Origin: Fasciola hepatica
Lineage: Eukaryota; Platyhelminthes; Trematoda; Plagiorchiida; Fasciolidae
Direction of reading: 5' to 3'
NCBI GenBank assembly: GCA_948099385.1
Contig: CANUEZ040000020.1
Span: 2,884,501-2,948,500 of the forward strand
Length of the DNA stretch: 64,000 nt
Made by a program: the position numbers and the translations under genes. The notes below the pieces were generated by a model that worked only from the letters and a program-made list of their open reading frames with translations, made no database searches and was not told where the DNA came from. This document shows, one piece after another, positions 44,608-56,254 of the stretch (position 1 is its first letter; every line of letters starts with the position of its first letter).

Positions 44608-45680
44608 CAGGAGCAAATAACGGTGAAGAGGCAGGACACGGAAATAGCAGTGCTTGGACGAGACAGGTAGGGTCGGGTCAAATGGTACGGAATTAACTCG
44701 GATAAACCTTGAGGAATTTGTTTATGACAGGTAAACATAAGAGATCGACAGCAAAAGAGAACCAACTTTAGAGGCATAGAAGTAATGGCAGTGAGCAGAA
44801 GTTTATAAACGAGGGAATACGGGGGATAAAACAGACGAACACAGGTAAGAATGAATCTGACAGTGTTATTATTACAGGTGTGGCGTGCGGTGATAGTCAA
44901 ACTTCGGTGAAGTGGTAATAAATGGATGTACATTATGCAGCAAGAAGACGGCCGCGAAAATGGCGGGAGAAAGCAGAGCAAATGGGAGTAGGAGGTGGTT
45001 GGAGAGGTGCAAAAGATCACTGAACAACGGTAACTTGGAGGTTAGAGGAGCTATGGAGCAAAGATGCATCATTTGTAACAGCGAATCACATGGAAGAGAA
45101 ATAAGGGAGTGGGGGTCAGAAATATCAGACAGTGGCAGATCACATGGTTTGGAACTGTAGGTGAGAATGATGATGTTAAGATGACGTCACATCGGGTGGA
45201 ATGCGGAAAAGCAGCGCAGTCTTAAAGGCACAGTGAATATGCTTGTGGCGAGCAACGTACGAAGCGGACGAGAGTGTTGACCGAAGAAAACCAGGTAAGA
45301 GATGATGAATCAGACCGTTTCACTGCAGATGACACAGGGTGAAGACCGAGAAGAAGAAAGAAACCCGGAAGAGAAGGCCTGTGATGAAACAAAATCGCAC
45401 GAAGATTATTTATGCTTCGGAGTTGAGATAATGGAACTGAATAGTTAAGGGCTTGAAGTCTATGGCACCACTGGATTGAGCCAGAATTTGCTAATCGGTT
45501 CACTGCCTAAGAGGATGATCCACGGAAGAATTACGGCTTCAGACACGAAAAATATGGAGGCATAAAAATATAAATTTGGTCGTAAAAAATGCAAGGGTTG
45601 GAACGAAGAATTCTTGTATGGTTATTGGTCATGGTTATGGATTTGTCTGGTGCTTAGTGGTGGGAGTTATAAGATGGACA
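43970..45680 (-). repeat. Family A dispersed repeat, second copy
   Basis: This aligns with 28240-30550 from its left block (AATTCATGAAAAATTTGGA against AATTCATGAAAAGTTGGAA) through the microsatellite at 44572-44602. It continues to a right block with TTGGTCATGG. It has a single unit, not the tandem pair. Read on the minus strand it gives a 204-codon frame from 45020 that is Ser/Leu/Tyr-rich with an IYIYIY run from the microsatellite. No known domain is seen. Confidence 0.7.
44572..44602. repeat. (TA)n microsatellite in family A
   Basis: About 15 TA units, at the same internal place as the ATATAC runs in the other family A copies. Confidence 0.9.
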
Positions 45681-47244
45681 AAAACGGATTTCACAATAAG
45701 GTAGCTAGTGTGGTATACGATCACTGAACTTCATAAACGTATGGAGGCACCAGGTGAATACTAATTAGGAGCCAACAGGGGCGAAATGGGCGGAATAAAA
45801 ATACTTCGGGCTTGAGCAGAGTAGAATGGGTAGGGCGAGGGTGACATCATGCTTTGAGGACTGTCACGGTGCAACACGATGGGAACAGAAACAGAATGGA
45901 TGGGTATGCATACAGGGGTAGAACTAAGCGGAGGAGAAGTGATAAGAGTGCTGACGAGAACGACCGGTGAGCAAACCTTGGCGGAGGAAGAGAGGTAGGA
46001 ACATGCTGTCCGCAAGGGACAGTGATAAATGCGGTAGAGCGAGGAGAGGCACCCGATGTGCGCCGGCCAAAGCAGGGGATTTGACCGCGCTCTGCACCGT
46101 TGGGATTGGTGTGTGTTCACTGATGGTTGTACAGAGGGCTGAGCAACCACGATAAGGGTATATGGTCCAGGACCAACTAGGTAGTTGTGGGAACTGGGAC
46201 AACAGAGCCAACGGTAACAGCGAGTGGTAGACGGCCATACAGCATTATCATCCAGGTGCACCAGCCAGGGAGGTGGTCAGTGTAGTGCCCGAGGTGGTTG
46301 ACCGGCATTGAGGATCACTGGAAAGAGAAATGAGATAGAGAAACGCGGTCTTGGTATAGCCCAGCTGAGGATCAAGGGTCAACGGAAAGAAGGGCAAATG
46401 TGAAGCACGGGCTCATCGATGTCGTGCATCCCTAAGACAAACTGGGGCCATGGGACGTGAGACTAAAAAAGGAAAAACATAAGTAGAAGCTAAAAGATGC
46501 AATCGGGAGGTTAATATTTCACCTAGACTAGTCACTCAGCAGAAGAAAAGACTAAGTTCTGCATGAAATTACGGTATAAACTTCGCTGGAGGATAGGGTA
46601 GGGGCATAATTAGTGACGTCATAAGTGGATGTTGAGATCAGTTAGTGAGCCACGCTAATTGCGAGAAACAAGACAAAGTTTTCAGTTCAAAATCGCAGAG
46701 GTGGTGATGAAAGTATATGTGGTGGGACCTGGTGTGGAAAAGAGGCACTGTAAGCTAAGACATATCGAGGAACTTTGGGTTACTTACCATGCTTGTGTTA
46801 ATAATTACAGGACAGTAATGAGTATATACGTATGTATTTAAGTGTATACATATATGTATATACAGGACCAGGTGGTTGTTATTGAGGCAGTTTCTATAGC
46901 TTTGTTGAGGTTGGTTTCAGGGCAGCAGACGTGATACAACCAAATACAGGTAATAAATGAAGGAGCGGATGAGACATATTGACAGTCCGTGAGGAGTATT
47001 ATGGTGGCCTCTCTATAAATGCGAATGCATCTGCGAGGATTAGTTTCAAAGTAAAATCGGCAGGACCCCATAAGTTTGTACGGAAGAACAATTAGTGGAC
47101 TCAGACATGCTTTAAGTAGGTCGGTGGCGAAGTCAAAGGAGAAGCAGTCAAACAGAGCATTCAGAATTCAGAAGCGGTGAAGTTATTTAGGAAGGTAAGG
47201 CAAAGCAGGAGAGCAGAGCCATGGCTTAAAAGTCGAGGGCTTTC
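45681..47244. other. Unidentified 1.5 kb
   Basis: A C/T-rich minus strand gives frames at 45761-46261 and 45924-46238, which overlap and have no recognised motif. They may be an extension of family A, but no partner was found in the other copies. A short ATATAC run lies at 46822-46862. Confidence 0.3.
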
Positions 47245-47935
47245 TCGTAGGGTTAACTTTCGGTTATGTGAACGCTGAAGAAGAGCAAAACAGTTGGGAC
47301 AGAAAAAAATTTATCAACGGCATGCACGAATGCATACTTCGACTGAGAAGATCTGAAGCACAAAGGATGTTTATTCCAAGATTCTGAAGTATGTGAAGAG
47401 GAAGAACTTAAAGCGTGGAACAGTTCTCGTTGAGGGTGTGTTAATAGTACGTTGTCTATTACGGAGTGAATATCCAGCACCTGAGGAGAAGCACAACTGG
47501 TTGGAGGAATAAGATTGCTTTGTCAATAGCTTACACAGAAATACCAGGTTCAGCTTGATGCGATGAAGCTATAATGGTTCGACTATGAGAGATGAATATC
47601 GTTCCCTGTAGTTTAAGCTTGACGACCACCCAATAAGCAGCCTTGTGAATCTTCTCTCAATAAATTCGATAATAATCCTGTCGGATTTTCGCATACTAGT
47701 GAAGATTAAGGGACAATATACGAGAAGGGGCCTGGCATGTACTTTGTACACGCAAAGAATGCTCTCCCTAGGCTGTAGGATCGGAACGGAAGACCAAGAC
47801 ATATTTTATCCTTCGCTGTTTGGAAGACAGCATGTTCAGAGAAGTTTAAAGAGCCAGAATAGCTTAAGCCAAGGTCTCTTACTAAGGGCTGGTTGTCGAT
47901 GGGTGAACCGGCCAAACCCACCCACTAGCACCGGC
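47245..47935 (-). pseudogene. LINE family I ORF2 relic, 3' part (split off by an insertion)
   Basis: The minus strand reads SPIDNQPLVRDLGLSYSG, SLNFSEHAVFQTAKDK and ERRFTRLLIGWSSSLNYRER. It then reads RIKLNLVFLCKLLTKQSYSS and YSLRNRQRTINTPSTRT in adjoining frames. These follow the thumb and C-terminus of the intact ORF2 in order. The sequence upstream of the thumb, including FADD, resumes only at about 50000, so the two parts flank a foreign block. Confidence 0.85.
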
Positions 47936-49985
47936 TGCGGATCGCACGCTCTAATGCTGTCAGCTGCAGACCGCATGCTCCATCCTTCCTTGTTCACCAC
48001 TGTACGACCACCTGTCGCTCTTATCACATCCATTTTTTCGTTCTTCTGTGGTATGCACATCTACCCATTCTGTCCTCGCTCCTATAGACTCTCACTGTGT
48101 GGCCTCTCAGTGCACGTCACTATCGTCCTAACCACTTCACTCTGCTGACGACCGCCAATATTTTATTTCTTCACCAATGTCGGCTTTTCCGGCTTGTAGT
48201 ACCTATTCACTTGGCATTACCCTAGGCTATAAAGCTCATCGATCACATGCTTACGCCTCACTGCCTACCGTTCTGTCAAACCCTCCCTCGTTCTCCCTTC
48301 TCATGTCTAATACCATTACACACCAGCCTCACCCGCACCCGTGACCAATTCTCATATTAGAAATGCCGTTCCAAACTCTGCATCACTCAGAGCCACATTT
48401 ATTATACAGTCACTAAAGCTCTGTTTTCCTCGCCTGGCTCCGCGATTCCTCTGCGGATCCTTCCACTTGGCAGTGCTCCGATTAGTAACGTCCATTTACA
48501 TCCACTTGTAAAATTGCCGGCATGCAAGCAGCTCCCAATTTCTATGTCCCCGACTCTGACGCACATCCATTGTTCATGCGATATGTTCGTCCACCGGCTT
48601 GCCTGTCCCTGCGCTTCTTTCCTCTCCGCCTATTTCGTGTTCCACCTGCAATGAAACGATCTTACTGGTTATGTCTTCACTGTCGTTTTCGGCCCGTGCT
48701 CCCATCTCCTGTTTCTTCTACTGTTTGCCACAGGCACTTTAAGCGTGCCTTTTCACCGTTCTGCTTTTTCACTTGCCATCTAATGTGAAATCACTGTTCC
48801 GCCATGGCTCTCATTCACTGCTTCAGTCCGTTTGATCTGCCATTACCCTCTGGTGCCCCTTTTGCTCATTCCTCTCCCACTCTGTTTGCCGTCACAGCTG
48901 CTGCATCTTGCACCACGGACAGTTTCACCTCCTAGGTACCTTTCTCCACTTTGTATGCACAATCGCTCTGCGCTGCCTAGCCACCTCCATCACCACTATC
49001 TTCCTGCTGAACAATGTGAGCCCATTTATTAATGCTCCTCCCATTTTTCACGGACACCACAAGTTTCACCTACATAAATTAGGTTATTTATTCCATTCTT
49101 ACCTGTTCTCTCCGATACTTTCCTTCTTCTCCCCTTTTTTGAACTTCTCGTCAGTCGTCGTTTTTTCTGTGCTTCCGCATTCGCCACTCTCTCCGTTGAT
49201 CCACCAAATTCACCTGTCATGAAGGTAATTCACCACAATTTTCCAAATTCAATTCTACAAATATCCGACCTAACCTAACCTGCCCCTCCTAAGAACTGAT
49301 AATTTCTTTCTAGGACTCCATTGTTAATGATACGGCTTCTCTTATATGCATATATATGCATATATATACATGTATATAAACAACCGCATATACGTATATA
49401 TGCATTCGCTCTGTATCCTGTAGTTTCTCACAGGCCGTCTCTCTTGCTATCATCCCGCTGACCGTCATGATATGCATCCGTTTCTTCTACATCTATAACC
49501 CACATCTACTGTGTCCAGTTCCCATGAACTATTATTTTTTACCTGGTCCACCCTTCAAGTCTTACTTTGCTCGCTCCCTGTTTTACAGTGACTTTTGTGC
49601 CCTGTTCACCGACCTTCTAAGGCAGAGTACCAATGCCTCGTCGCTACCTAATCCCTTGCAGTGAATCTCACTTTTTCCTCATCGTCTTCTGCTATTACTG
49701 TTTCTTATGCTGATTTCTAGCCTTTCATGTATATCAGTCAGCCTTCAGATGTCCCTATACTGACCAGCCGGATCCCCCACCTGACCTTGACGTTTCAAGC
49801 TCACCTGGCGTCCACCTAAACTCAAAACATTTTCTTTGGTGTGGATACATTTGCCTACTTTCATCCCACGTTACTCTCCCTTTTTAGCCCGTTTTTCCAA
49901 CTCCTGTCACGTAAATTTCTACCTTTCCAAGGGTTTTGTTTGTTTACTTCATCACTTGTAAACAGTTAATCATGAATCTAGCATG
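47936..49985 (+). mobile_element. Family A copy inserted in a LINE
   Basis: Positions 48330-49930 match the reversed copies at 28170-30550 and 43970-45680. They share CACCTGCAATGAAACGATC with its counterparts, the ATATAC/ATATGC microsatellite at 49345-49410 and the CTGTTTTACAGTGACTTTTG block. The block lies within an otherwise continuous minus-strand LINE pol. The insert is therefore about 2 kb, which gives a working size for family A. Exact ends and a target duplication could not be fixed because the LINE copy itself is decayed at the joints. Confidence 0.75.
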
Positions 49986-49999
49986 CCTCGGGCCTCTCC

Positions 50000-51135
50000 T
50001 AAATAAACCATTAATATTATTACAACGAACCAAGAGGAACCTGGCTTTTGTAAGTAAGAAAAATACACATATCTGCGGAGAATTTCATCGCCCAGGTCGA
50101 GCACCACTCATCAGCAACGGCTAAATCAGAGGAGACTTTAGGGGCAGAAGTACAGAGATTGCCAGGCGAAAAAGTGTAGACTATCTTAGGGTCGTCCGCG
50201 CACAAAAACGGAGTGCCAATGAGTAGAGTCGAAAACATCACTTATATATGGGAGGAAGAGAGGGGGGCCCGAAACATCGCCCTGAATAACACCGCTAGCA
50301 ACAGGCCTAGGGGTAGAGTTGTGCCCGTTAATCAAGACAACCTGTAAACGGTGAGATAAGTAAGATGAGAACCAAGAAAGTAGTGGATCGATTGTGCCAA
50401 ATGATCGTAGCTTTGTTAAAAGGTGGGGTGAGGTACACGACCAAATGCCTTTGACAAGTCAAAGTAAAGAACAACAAAAGATTTTCCACCTTCAGCTGAG
50501 TCGGTGACGAGATCCATAAAATCATACTGACAAGTCTTGCAGGACGGTGAACGGAGGAATCCATGTTGGTTGTCACCGATAAGGTTGAGGCTTAATAAAT
50601 AGGTAACAATGTGAACTTTGACTATTTTTTCCATTATTCTGGATACAATGGGGGTACGGTTTAGAGGGCATTAATTAGATACCCCTTGTAAAGGTCCCTA
50701 TTATGATTGGTAACCATTACCGAGAGCTTTCAATTAGCAGGTACGGTGCTATCACTTGGTGAAAGAGTGAAAAAATCAAGGAGCAACAGGAGGAGATCCG
50801 GTCCGCTAATGACCTGAGCAACTAATGATAAGCCAGCGAGGCCTAATCGAGGTGAGGGTTTGCTATTGGATAAGGGCTTTGGAGTACTTCTGGCACCTAG
50901 GGGTATCGTAAAAAGGACAGAGCCAGTAGGTGGTAAAGACGGGGAAAGGGCAATGACAGCAGCTGGAGCCATGGCTGAAGCAAAGAATGCATTGAAGGCT
51001 TCGGCTATACAAGGTGAGGAGGTGATGGATGAGTTATAGTCCAGAATCAGAGGTTGGAAGTCGACCTTAATATCAGCTTTTCCAGACTTATGCAACATAG
51101 GAAGAAGTTGCGACTTGTTGGGATGACTCAATGCC
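50000..51135 (-). pseudogene. LINE family I ORF2 relic, reverse transcriptase part
   Basis: The minus strand reads PNKSQLLPMLHKSGK and FNAFFASAMAPAA (linker), then DNQHGFLRSPSCKTCQYDFM, LYFDLSKAFGRVPH (motif A with FDR changed to FGR) and GTPFLCADDPKIVY (motif C with CADD). DEWCSTWAMKFSADMC follows. All have counterparts at matching spacing in the intact ORF2, in three frames with several stops. Motif B is in a short intervening piece. It joins the fragment at 47245-47935 once the inserted block is removed. Confidence 0.88.
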
Positions 51136-51299
51136 TTGGCTTCTTGGTCATGAAGTCGGGTATTATCTTGCCGTTGAATAGGTGTGGAGAGACGGTTTAG
51201 ATGAATAAAAATTGAAACGTCGCTGAAACCTTGTAGTTTTGAAAGTTTATGATAATTCTTGTGGAGTGGCGAGAAAGGGGACCTCTTTTTAGGTACAGC

Positions 51300-52400
51300 C
51301 TGGGAAGTATTAGAAACTTTTTCAAACAGACGGAAAAGGAGTAGAAAATATCCGCAGCAAGCTGAGGGTCACGGGTAAGGAAATACTCACCCCAGTCTTT
51401 TTGGCGAATAAGCTTGACTGGCTAGGCCCAATTTCTGCACAGGAATCTATCGTTGTAGGGGTGTGTGGGATTAGGTGGGCCACTAACGGGCAGATGGCAG
51501 ATAACCGTTTTATGGTCACTGCCGGGGAATTTTTGCTTTTCGGACACGTCAATAAAAGGCACGTTATGAGTAAATACAAGATCTAGTATGTTCACATTTC
51601 TGGCAGGTTCAACAACATGTTGTGTCCAGCCACCATGATGAATGCCAGTGATCAGGTCCATAAGATTTGTAGCGGTGGCCATCTTCGTTCATAATTTTGC
51701 CACGTTTATTGTTTAACTGAAAGCTGACTGTCAAGCGTGGTGGCCATTTGGCCGTTGTTCTTGCGCACGCTCCCAAATACACGCTAGCCACTATCCCTCC
51801 CAGTCGCCTTCTCGTTCTCACGGGTCGCGGAGAATACCGTTCTGGTTAACATGTTCGTATAGTGCCCAGCATTAGAGTAACGTGCAAGTGGTACCCGCAG
51901 TACGAAAGACCGAAGCACACGTTTACTAAGGAAACCGCGAAGTGAGCTCTAATCAACCTTAAAATTGGAGCCGAGAGGGTAGGCCAACAAATCTGAGGGA
52001 GGTTGAAGTCACCCGAAATAAGCTCGGTTCCAGAAGGAAGGAAAGAGAGGCATTTAAAAAACCTAGTAGGAAGTGAAAACAGGGAACTGGGGGAATTTGG
52101 CGAGCCATACAAGCAGCCAATGTGAACAACAGTGGTTTGGAGTTTGATAATAAACCAGAGAGGATCGGGAAAAGAATCGAGCGCTTTATGTAAAAGAGGG
52201 GTCGTGGTGTAGATTTCCTTGACACAGGCGAGGCACCCACCACCACGCCGGTTCGGTCTGTTGGTCCTTAGAAGACTGCACCCCACCAAAGATACTTCAT
52301 CATTTGGAGTGCTCTCAGACGGCCAGGATTCCGTTATTATGATAATGTGGTAACTAATTGTGAGGACAAGTTTTTTTGGGGTGGAAGAGTTTGCCAAGTA
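51300..52400 (-). pseudogene. LINE family I ORF2 relic, endonuclease part
   Basis: The minus strand from 52397 reads IIIITESWPSESTPNDEVSL, then RPNRRGGGCLACVKE, VVHIGCLYGSPNSPS and LISGDFNLPQICWPTL. After a shift it gives GGWTQHVVEPARNVNILDLV and FPGSDHKTVICHL. These are the EN segments of the intact copy in order (ITETWLTEN, RRGGGCVGYVK, GDFNAPGVNW, SDHKIVSC). It is well preserved, with a handful of frame changes. A spacer of about 200 bases leads to RT. Confidence 0.9.
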
Positions 52401-52449
52401 TAGAATGCGAGTTGAATAAGACTAAAGATAAACCGTTTGCGGTAGGTGG

Positions 52450-53940
52450 TATAGGCACATCAGGGGGTAGTGTAAGTTGGAAGGAGGCAGATTATCTCGA
52501 TTGAAAGTAGCAGAGATCAGGGTCTGAGGGGAATATGTTGATGTTGAGGCTAGTGGAGGTTCGGATGGGGTGGCTTCCAGCCAAGCTGAAGTAAGTGTTG
52601 CAGTGAGAGGGACTGCTGAGTGCTAGAACAACTGGGCATCAACGGAGGGGGAAATGTCGGGGCAAAGGGAAAAATCTGTGGGGTTTGGCGGGTCGATATC
52701 AAACAGGGGTGATTAGGAGCAGTTGAGAAATACCGGCCAGTCGAAACTGAGTATTAGCTGAAGAGGGGAGCAGAGGGCAGGGTTAAAAATATGTGAGGAA
52801 TAGGGGTGTAAAGTGGTAGATCAAGCTGCACCTTATGGGAAGGGTAAGGCAAACTGGGTGGAACACCAAATATGGAGCAGCTAGTATCGGAAGCTGTAGA
52901 GGTAGATGTCAAGTGAGGAGTACGATGTGAGGCATAGTGGATGGCATGTGAGGGCCGTATTTTGGTATTGGCAGGCAGTGAGCTCGGTGAATTTGTAGCG
53001 GCCACCGATGAATAGGGGCAAGGGATATTTGTCAAGGTGGGAACCTTATTCTGCGAGTTGAGGCGACTTGATTTACGAGGAGACAGTTGAATGAAGGAGA
53101 GGTTTGTGAAAAGGGTGGGAAGACTGGCGAATCTATTCCTCTGGACGGCGGGTAGTTCAGCACCGGAGGGAACAGAGAGCAAATTAGATTTTGGCGTGCA
53201 CCCAACAGACGATGAAGTGGAGAGCGAGGCAATAGTTGGCGTCTTTCACTGGGTGGTGGTAAAAGGGTGGAAGCGGAAATGTCTAGATAAACAGTAATGG
53301 GATCAGATTTTAAGGAGTTCATTGCGAAAGCAGATGAGGAGGCAGTGGGCGGTAGTGAAGAAGCCGGAGGCGCGTGTAAAGATAGAGCAGTGGAGACTTG
53401 CAAAGAAGCGATGGAGCTACCAGCTGTCTGCTTCTAAGGCTCAGGACTATCGGAAGCCTTCCTAGTGGCGGAGTCGTGGAAGATCTAGTAATTTCCCTTT
53501 GGAGAGGGGCTTTATCCTCGGCTACTTTTGTTTTTATAGGGAGAATAAGAAGCTATAGCTTTACGCATTTTAATGAATTCTTTGGCGGATAGACCATCTG
53601 CAAATAGTAAAAAGATTGGGCAGTTGAAGCTCTGAACGCGCTTACGCAGCCTTGATGTTTGACGAGGTAGGTAGGCCATACCACTAGCTTTCAACAATGT
53701 ATGCTTGACATCCCCGAGGTGTATTCTCTCCGTGACAATAAACACGACTGCATTACGGGAGTTCCTCACTCCTATGAGAACTTTGGACACAACAGGGTCG
53801 ATAAAGCAGCCAGCCGCTGTCACCCAAGTGGCACACCCCAATTTTGCCCCGTGCCTCATGGGGTAAAATTGAGGCAAACCTGGGCTAGCCCTCATCTTTG
53901 TAACATTAAATGAAACTAGATCCAACTGCCGTTTCACGGA
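52450..53940 (-). pseudogene. LINE family I ORF1 relic
   Basis: The minus frame from 53937 contains RNSRNAVVFIVTERIHLGDV, LRKRVQSFNCPIFLLFADGL and AKEFIKMRKAIASYSPYKN. This is the RRM-like domain of the intact ORF1 (KNSKNAVVFNVPDRLPLSSV and onward). Below 53510 there are several Pro/Ser-rich frames like the intact tail. The N-terminal coiled-coil region is missing or replaced, so the copy is probably 5'-truncated at about 53940. A 15-bp stem hairpin lies in its front part. Confidence 0.8.
53836..53874. repeat. Hairpin-forming inverted repeat
   Basis: CCCCAATTTTGCCCC (53836-53850) pairs with GGGGTAAAATTGAGG (53860-53874) over 15 positions, with one mismatch and one G-T pair. The loop is nine bases. 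It lies in the LINE ORF1 relic but has no equivalent in the intact copy. Confidence 0.75.
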
Positions 53941-54559
53941 CTACTACTAGTGTTTATTTCTAGTTTAGCCTTCTGCGTGCGCACTCCATTTACACCAATT
54001 TCTGGTGAATTGTGACTGAAAATTGAAAGCCAAATTCGTAATACGAAAAATTTATTTACGTTCAATAAATGTGTATTTTGTATAAATTTGCAATAATCTG
54101 TCAAAGTACATTTCCGTTGAACCTTGGATCCAGTTGTCTATGGTCACGATATCTGCAGATATGAGAATAAAATGTAAACCGTTATTGAAGAACAGCCATT
54201 AAATCGCTCCATCATTATGTACTAAGTGATGGCGGCATCCGATATAAATGCATTCAATAAACGCCATGGCATTTTTCAACAATGCTTGCAAGTTGAAAAA
54301 AGAGATGAATCTACGTTGATATTCCGTAATGGAGCAGTCTGTAGACGTGAACCGAGCTACATAGGCTTGCACATAACTGCTGCCTTTTCACAGTCAAGTA
54401 TATGACACGGATAGCGAAAGTGGCGTACGGGAAAAACACGGAATTCCAATGTAATTCAGCGAAAGATTAATGTACTTCAAATGTTAGTCTTACAATAAAC
54501 ATGTCTCTGTTAACCGTAGCGAAGAAATGAGGCAACTCCGTTTAATTCTACTTAGCTAT
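53941..54559. other. No gene seen
   Basis: About 620 bases of AT-rich DNA lie between the LINE and the DNA-transposon relic. They may hold the transposon's terminal region. No terminal inverted repeat was recognised. Confidence 0.4.
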
Positions 54560-55860
54560 TATAAATGCTACCTGCTCCGTGATCACGTGCTTTGTGGAAC
54601 CAGTTTCTGATGTGCTTGTCGATGTTGATATTTGGTTCCTCGGCGAAAAACTTACTAAATCTGATAGCGTCTAGTAAGTGGTGAGACCACTAATAAACTG
54701 ATATACCGTTTGCTGCTTTGATGAGTCTATGATCGCAGACTGCTATCCTCTTGCTGCTGCCGAGCCAGCAGCACTTCACTGCGACGTCGTCGCTGACCAC
54801 AGCGGACAGAATTTAATTAACGGCATCCTGAAGATTTTTAGCTGTGTACCGCAGCAGGGTTGTAACCTATATTTGTCACCCACACGCATTGTGACTAACC
54901 ATCTTATTGAGAGCTTCTGGTGTTCCGAGGACGTCGTTTAAACGGTGAAATTCATCCACGGTGTTCACACGTGTGATTGCCTGTGGCGCTGCTTGTAAAC
55001 ATGACACCCTGAAAGTGGTGGAAATGGATTCTATAGAGGCACTTAGTTTCTCCCTACTTCTTGTAAGGTTGTCTACGGACAGCAGAACATTTTCTTGGTT
55101 TACTAAAAAATAACGTGACAGCGCTACATGTAAACTTACATAGTATTTGGCGCCGGTGAGGGGCCACGTTCATTTGTGTAGTGCTGCTGCTTGAGCCGCT
55201 ACCTGTAATTAAAAGGGCAATATGAAACAAAAGTTTATCAACTACCTTGAGGATGCGACTGGCACTCGGGCGCTAGCCCGTGCAGACATAGTGGACTGTG
55301 AAGACAAATGAGGCGAACCAACACAGAATTCGGTTGTGCGTGTTAGAAATGTACATTTGCTTTCCCCCAAGATGTTCCAAAAGGGGGGGGGTGAAGATGG
55401 TGGAAAGTCAATCATAACTGATTTTGCGGTTCTCCACATTGCCTGAGGACTCTCATGGGAAGAGAATTTCACGGAAACCCTTTAGGTTTGTGCATTTTAC
55501 TGGCTAATTACTTCTCTCTTGTGGAACGGTGCTGCGAAAAGTATGTCTGCTTCTCTATTTCATCAGTAGAAGCAGCGCTTGACTGAGCAACCAGCTGATG
55601 CTCCAAGTCAATGGCATCCCCAAGTTTGTCTATTTGAATTTTATGCTACCACTGACTTACAAGTATAGTACATCTGCCTGAAGTGGTACTGCGGGCATGA
55701 ATTCTGCACTGCCTTTCCTGATAGCGAATGACGCCTGCAGTCTGGAAAACTCTCCGCTCGTGGCCAACGAAAGTGCGTCTCGTCGACCATCCAATTATTG
55801 TGCACCACCGCGTATGAATTTTTGTCGGGGAAGTGAGCAACCACGTACATTTAGGAAAAA
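54560..55860 (-). pseudogene. DUF4806-like second gene of a DNA transposon
   Basis: The minus strand first reads YVVAHFPDKNSYAVVHNNWM and VDETHFRWP (55850-55750). This is the N-terminal pattern of proteins found beside tnp2-like transposases in invertebrates (V-x-F, S-x-x-V-V, W, then WP). After about 750 bases without recognised coding, another part (54960-54580) reads RRLNDVLGTPEALNKMV, then AKNLQDAVN, ILSAVVSDDVAVKC and NIDKHIRNWFHKARDHGAG. It resembles a DUF4806 domain. In-frame stops are present. The gap may be introns. The family assignment is by recalled pattern and should be tested with a profile search. Confidence 0.5.
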
Positions 55861-56254
55861 GTTTCTCATTAGGAATTGTCTATCTGGGACTTGATCACAT
55901 TTAAATACGTACAGAAACAAGTGGACGGGGAATACAATAACAATAACGAGTAAGTGATCACCCATATGTGATAGCAAACACAAGTCTGCCACTGATTACA
56001 AACAAGCAAACAAGGTCGGCAAGAAAACGGCAAGATACGAACAGTTCATGTCAAAACAACCAACAAACAAGAACTGCTTTCGCCTCGCAATCACCCGAGC
56101 TTTACGCAATCTCACCAGGTCGTCATGCTGATTTGCGAAAAAAGTGGCACGGGAAGCACAGAACGTTATGTGGCATTTTTTACAAAAATGTATGTAAAAT
56201 GGCAACAACAACAACAATGAAAGATTTAATGCAAACACAAATGCATTTACATAT

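Noticed and set aside
44406..45020. 204-codon minus-strand ORF, the longest in family A
   Set aside because: It contains an IYIYIY run from the TA microsatellite and is not open in the other family A copies, so it is not treated as a gene.
28170..49985. CRISPR-like or satellite array in the family A region
   Set aside because: The direct repeats are long, only two units, and diverged. There is no short repeat-spacer pattern.
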